From Lobosporangium transversale (taxonomy: Eukaryota > Mortierellomycota > Mortierellomycetes > Mortierellales > Mortierellaceae): a DNA stretch of 64,000 nt. Below, in pieces: positions 59,231-64,000 of the stretch. Where the stretch lies: contig NW_019028980.1 in NCBI RefSeq assembly GCF_002105155.1, positions 1,426,001-1,490,000 of the forward strand. Reading direction: 5' to 3'. The number at the start of each line of letters is the position of its first letter. Positions within the stretch are counted from its first letter, which is position 1. Position numbers and translations under genes: made by a program. The notes beneath the pieces are model-generated. The model was not told the origin of the DNA, ran no database searches, and worked only from the letters and a program-made list of their open reading frames with translations.

Positions 59231-60402
59231 GGTTGTAGTAAAATGTTATATATGCAAGAAGGAGGAAGCGGCGTAGAGTAAGAGAAACAGAGAGAGGACG
59301 GAACAAGAAAAAAAGAAAAAAAATAAGCACGATTCGTGGACCTTAAATACCAAAAGTGGATGCGAAGGGACTAGACAAATCTAAAATGAATGACCAGGTG
59401 GGGGCGAGATATGCGCCGGCGCAGAATGTGTCAAACGAGCTTGGGCGGTCCTCTGTGGTTTCTGCAGAAGGTTATGACAAAAATTGCTCTCAATAGAATA
59501 TTCAATCACAAAAATATCAACAACCATGCGCATCCGCTGTTGGTGCTGTTCCATCCAACCATGCAGGATGAACAGATGGTGCGATTGTTCAAAAAAAGAA
59601 AAAAAAGAGAGCAAAAAAAAAAAAAATTTAACAATGGCACGTTTGCAAACATGATGAAGCATAAAAAAGTTTGTACACCCGCATCCATTCACTCACTCCA
59701 AACTCTCATGATCGTATCGACTCTTGTGCATTAGGCATCGTCGCATTGTCTCTTTCTTGAGCTTGTGCAAGCATTTTTGTGTTCAAGGGCAAATTCTGCA
59801 GCAAACTTCGACCTGACTAATAAGGTTGCTCTACACTCGGGTGGTACGTTTGGCCACATTTCCGTTTCAATTCATTTATTTATTCCTCATGATATCTGGT
59901 TATGAATGCCGTCTTTCTTTTATAAAGTTAAGCCAGGTTAAGGAAAGAAAAAGAGTCAACTTTTAGACTAAAGAGTAGAAGGGTACTACGCTCTTGCTTA
60001 ATATACTACGCCATACAGATACAGATCAAAGATACACAATTAACGGTTTTTATGACTCGATACAGCACTTTACTTTTTTATATTTTTTTTTTTTTTGTAT
60101 TTTGCACTGCCACTGGTCAATCTCTCTCTCTTTCGGCGACATCTTTGTTTATTTGCCACTCTAATTTAGCTCATTGATTAAATAACACTAGAAAATTTAT
60201 TGTGAATATGCTCGGCTCAAACACCTAATGAGCTTAATCTTTCTTTTAGAGTTTTTTTCTTTGACCGCAGTTCGAATTACGGCTCTTGGGTTGGTTTCAA
60301 TCATTTTGCCACTGTTTTCTTAAACCATTATTACATGCACATTGTTCTGAGCACAATCCCACTCTACCTCTCGCATATTTTCTTATTTCTCGGGCTTTAA
60401 AG

Positions 60403-60434
<32 letters not shown>

Positions 60435-61641
60435 ACAGACAATACAGATTGGTCAAAGATGATCGAATGAAGGTGTTTTAGGGAGGAAAAGGGATGAGAA
60501 GAGCGTATGCATTTAATTGTTTTTGTTTATTGTTTTAATAATCCGTTCCAGGCCCAGTCATGTCTCTGTCTTTGTTTATCCTCCGTCGCCCCGAGCGTGC
60601 TCTCCCTTTTTTGTTATTGCCACGACATTCGACTCTTGAATGGCTCTGACTGGTCAACAAAAAAAGAAAATCTTTTCTTGTGTGTATACAAATATGCATT
60701 CATACATCAACAGTCCGTTCGTCTCTGTTAGTCTTAACAAGCAACTTCCACACAGAAACCTCTCTCTGTGATCATAAAAAAGAAAAAGCTTTATCTTAAA
60801 AGGAATCCAGTCAATTGCTCTGCATAGTTTTTGTCCACATGTCATGACGCTTTCTATACCTATTCTATTATTTATGAGCATTCATCTCAGTCGGAGTGGT
60901 GTTTGATAAATAAAATCAGTAATGGTATGTAACAAAAAAAAAAAAAACCAGCTATCAATGCACAACTTTACAGGAGCACACATCAACATGGGTAAACGCC
61001 TTCCACAGGACTTCATATGAAGTTACTATATCAAATGCACGCCTTCTTCATTTCCGGACAAAATAAACAAAAAAAACTTAGATGTACAAACAAGGCAAAC
61101 AAGACAAACAAAATAGTCATCGTGTGAACATGAGGAAGAGGAAGAGGACAGTGACCCTCTCTCCACAAAATCCAAAACTCCAATCTCTCAATCCTTCCAT
61201 GTTTATTAACTAAAAAAAAAAAAAAAGAAAAGTCGGGAGGAGCTTAAGAACGCCAGGTGAAGTTTGAAGAGTTCTATTAAAGGAAACACTCAATGTTTTG
61301 TTGTCAGAAGCGAAAATCGAACATCTTCCTTGCGCATTGCAGAATTAGAGAGAGAGGTCCTAGTAAATAAACAGACCGCATCGAAAGTTCCGATATTCCA
61401 TTTTTCCGAAACTCCAAAAATAACCCTGCAAATATGTGCTGAGCATGGATGGATGTCGCAGCGAAGAATCGAGAACGAGGTGTGCAAAACAAATGGCGGC
61501 TACTGATGTATTGTAACTATTAGGGTACAGTGTTGGAAAATGAGAACAGCACGGCCACAGAAGCGTTGATTTTTCCGCAACGGTTGATGTAACTGATCAA
61601 GGAATGTGTGCTGAGCCTCCCTAAACTTAGTTATAGCAATT

Positions 61642-61680
<39 letters not shown>

Positions 61681-61809
61681 CATATCGACCTTTCCTAATG
61701 ATATTCCGCGAAATAAGAAACAAAAACAGAGAGTAAAAAAAAAAAAAAAAAAAAAAAAGACAGAAATATATATTGGTACATGTTGACAGCATTCTATCAC
61801 TCTATCAAA
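59231..61809. other. 2.6 kb gene-poor spacer
   Basis: It holds an A32 run at about 60401-60432 and a T37/A24 pair at 61644-61758, probably in or near the SWC5 3' UTR. A plus-strand open frame at about 61264-61506 has a short coiled-coil-like stretch (RIAELEREVLVNKQ) but no family match. I would not call it a gene. Confidence 0.5.
61644..61758. repeat. T37 ... A24 inverted homopolymer pair
   Basis: A run of 37 T is followed 54 bases later by a run of 24 A, just beyond the SWC5 stop. The two runs are complementary, so RNA or single-stranded DNA could form a long A:T stem. Confidence 0.9.
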
Positions 61810-63002
61810 CTACTTCTTCTTCTTCAACATTTGGTATTCTTGATCTCGCCGCTCATCCGTTCGTTGCAAGAAGGCAACTTTTTCCATATATCCATCCTTG
61901 TTATGATGCTTTAGTTCGTCTTCAATGCCTTCCTTGCCCACGAAATTCTTCCAGTCCAGCTTGGATTTTTCTAACGTGTTCATCTTTGGAGGTTTCTTTA
62001 CACCATAGGTCGCAGCTAATTCATCCAATGTGGATTTCTTGCGAACATACCGAACAGGTCCCTTCTTGGCCAGAGTATCGAGAATTGAAGGACGGGTCAC
62101 TACGCGTGGACCTGATACTGCTGTTGTTGTTGTTGTTGTTAATGATGATGACGGCGATGCTGGTGATAATGATGATGAAGGCGTTGTTACAGTCGTTGTT
62201 GAGTTTGATAAGTCTGATATATCTGCTGTAGGATTGACAGTTGTTGTGAGTATCGAATCTGTTGGTTCATTTGTATCCGCAATAACTGAAGTCGAGGTCG
62301 ATGATAATTCAGTGGTCGTGTCTTCTGTGTCTATAGATGTGGCTTGCGGAGTGGTTTCCATCCCTGTCTTGTTCTTTTGCATAAACTCCTTTGCTTCCTT
62401 AGAATCCTCAGGGACATCTTTGGTCACTGTTACGGTCTCTCCCGCAAAATCATATGTCGTTGTGATGGTAACCATCTTGCCTGATGACGATGGTGGCTTA
62501 TTTTCTGTCTTTGCTCCAAATCCAGATGTAGCTGCCATTAAAAGTTCGGGGCGCGAGGCTGGTTTTGATACAGGAGCATTCATCTCTTCCCAGAGAGCGT
62601 CTAGTCGACTCTTTTTAATCTGTGCTTCTGCTTGACTAATTGTGTCCTCTGGTTGAGGTCTCTTGTTTTTATTTGCGTCATTCAAAGAAGAAGAAGACTT
62701 TGCACGCCGCTTTCCTGAACGGGTAGTTGAAGCATCTTCAATATCTTTGCCATATCCTGCGCCATCATTTTGTTCCGCATCCGTATCATCACTGTCATCT
62801 TCTCCTTCACTCTGAATATCGGCTTTATCTGTATGTTTTTTAAGACAAAGGTTTAACAATTGTTAAAAAAACAGCCCTTCCATCTTTTGTTGTTCATTTG
62901 GTTCATGCACTTGCCATCGGGAACATAATCCTCATCGTCACTAGAGTCCGAATCAGACTCAACATCAGGCTTTGCAGGCTTTTCTACTGCTGCTTTGGCC
63001 AT
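61810..63002 (-). CDS. SWC5: SWR1-complex subunit Swc5 / BCNT domain protein
   Basis: Subunit of the SWR1 chromatin remodeler that exchanges H2A for H2A.Z. Exons are 63002-62915 and 62828-61810 (368 aa). The intron donor is GC (GATG|GCAAGT), and no GT donor gives an open frame, so this is a likely GC-AG intron. The N-terminus is strongly acidic ([13 protein letters not shown], then [10 protein letters not shown]), the segment that binds H2A-H2B dimers. The BCNT-C domain at the C-terminus (about 285-368) has [36 protein letters not shown] and [17 protein letters not shown] Ser/Thr/Val-rich middle part is low complexity. It shares a 224 bp divergent promoter with the LYR gene. Confidence 0.92.
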
Positions 63003-63226
63003 GGATGCGATTAGGAATGTTTAGCAAAAGGTGATGTAGCGTAGCGAGATAACAAGTAACAAAAAAAAGGTTGTTGTGATCCTCAAACAAAGGTGTGTAA
63101 TACAAGATGTGGCTTTTTCTTTTCTCTTCGCTTCCGCCCAAAAAAAGAAAAAGTTGATCTCCGTCCCTGAATTACTTGAACAAATTTCCCATTCTCCTTT
63201 CAAAAAAAAAAAAAAAAAAAAAAAAA
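63003..63226. promoter_or_regulatory. Shared 224 bp bidirectional promoter region (SWC5 / LYR)
   Basis: The SWC5 and LYR starts face away from each other across 224 bp. The last 25 bases before the LYR ATG are all A (63202-63226), so the A-tract is both promoter and leader. Poly(dA:dT) of this kind is known to exclude nucleosomes. Confidence 0.55.
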
Positions 63227-63823
63227 ATGTCTGGAGCTACTGTTACCAATAACGGAGGAGTTTTGCCCCAAGCAAAGAGGGTATTACAATTGTACAGGAA
63301 GCTTTTGAAAATCGGTAAGGCTATGCCAACCGAAACACGCTCTGCACTGGTAATGTCCCGAGTCAAGGCAGATTTCAGATCCAATAAAGCAGAGAAGGAT
63401 CCACAGGAGATTGAGAATATGATCCAACTTGCAGAAATCCAGGTTGATAACCTCGAGGTTAGTCTTTTTTTTTTTATTTTTTTTATTTTTGTCATCCTAG
63501 TGGAACGTGTCTTCTCATTTTATGTCATGCTTTTTTAGATCCAAAGAGAGCACCTTACAGAGTTGTCCAAGAATCCCAATCTAATTATCCCAGTAGACAT
63601 TTATAAGAACGCTAAGCCAAGGATTTCTCGATTCATGAAAGGTCCACCTCTGAGTTGGGAACGCAAAGCTGCACAGGAGGCTAAGGATAGAGACAGGCTC
63701 ACACAACAACAACACCAACAACACCAACAACAACCGCAACAACAAAAACCTGTAGGATCGACAGGATCCGAAAAACTTCATCATGGATCACCCGGACATA
63801 GCTGCCAGAACCATAAACACTGA
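63227..63823 (+). CDS. LYR-motif (Complex1_LYR) small protein
   Basis: Two exons, 63227-63457 and 63539-63823, encode 171 aa. The N-terminal three-helix LYR fold shows the tripeptide LYR (VLQLYRKLLK), followed at the expected distance by the conserved Phe (VKADFRSNK) and an amphipathic helix with PQEIENMIQLAEIQ. LYR proteins act in mitochondria as assembly or regulatory partners of respiratory complexes and Fe-S cluster machinery, often bound to acyl carrier protein. The C-terminal half (KNPNLIIPVDIY onwards) ends in a Gln/His-rich tail with HQQ repeats and is not family-typical. The subfamily (Isd11-, LYRM- or Sdh-assembly type) cannot be assigned. The ATG directly follows an A25 run. Confidence 0.82.
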
Positions 63824-63893
63824 AGTAGTTGTTCACAATTTACACTATTTCATCATAGTAAATCATGTAAACAGGCATGATCCTCAGGTCCCG

Positions 63894-63910
63894 CACACAC
63901 ACACACACAC
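63894..63910. repeat. (CA)n microsatellite
   Basis: A short CA dinucleotide repeat 3' of the LYR gene. Confidence 0.9.
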
Positions 63911-64000
63911 GAAGATGTCCGCGATCTTGTCGTCACTTTCTGTGTTTTCTCTGTTGCGAGCGAGTTGCATTTTACAACAGAAGGAGAAACTCATCCATTC

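Noticed and set aside
61264-61506. Open frame with a short coiled-coil-like part
   Set aside because: Isolated, short, lacking family similarity or splice partners.
1-64000. CRISPR array, prophage or secondary-metabolite cluster
   Set aside because: No spaced direct repeats, viral structural genes or synthase core genes were seen. The content is eukaryotic housekeeping genes.

Overview
The window looks like nuclear DNA from a filamentous early-diverging fungus, most likely Mortierellomycota or a Mucoromycota relative. That placement is an inference from gene content, not a search. The support is dense short GT-AG introns, compact spacing between genes on both strands, fungal orthologues (Erv41, Snx3, Vip1, Eco1, Fzo1, Trm1, Swc5, Mtm1), and an animal-type GTP-dependent PEPCK in place of the ATP-dependent enzyme of yeasts. 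Roughly three dozen A or T homopolymers of 20-37 bases lie in introns, UTRs and spacers. None falls in an exon.

I rebuilt the spliced genes by matching splice sites, reading phase and family similarity. Left arm: transportin C-terminal end (+, cut by the window edge), an aldo/keto reductase (-) sharing a 180 bp promoter with the cohesin acetyltransferase Eco1 (+), a type II membrane O-fucosyltransferase (-), and sorting nexin Snx3 (-) sharing a 235 bp promoter with tRNA methyltransferase Trm1 (+). Next come an ABCC transporter (+), a membrane-anchored ICME-like alpha/beta hydrolase with an unusual nucleophile elbow (+), and an Mtm1/SLC25A39-type mitochondrial carrier (-).

Centre: a broken Tc1/mariner-type transposase (-), ribosomal protein eS24 (-), a TXNDC17-type thioredoxin-like protein (-), the ER-Golgi cargo protein Erv41 (+), a Vip1-type RRM protein (-), and an amino-alcohol phosphotransferase of the Kennedy pathway (-). 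A gene-poor stretch of about 4.3 kb follows.

Right arm: an undescribed signal-peptide/TM protein resembling a cell-wall sensor (+), mitofusin Fzo1 (-), mitochondrial GTP-PEPCK (-), a LAPTM-like tetraspan protein with a Gln/Pro repeat tail (-), and Swc5 (-) sharing a 224 bp promoter with an LYR-motif protein (+).

There is no operon, biosynthetic cluster, CRISPR array or prophage. Most genes are housekeeping, with a recurring mitochondrial theme (Fzo1, PEPCK, Mtm1-like carrier, LYR protein, and possible dual-targeted Trm1 and TXNDC17). The most unusual items are the hydrolase without a canonical nucleophile, the charged insertion inside the first nucleotide-binding domain of the ABCC transporter, the two uncharacterised membrane proteins, alternative-start targeting, and the homopolymer-rich introns. 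I found no convincing new multi-gene system.
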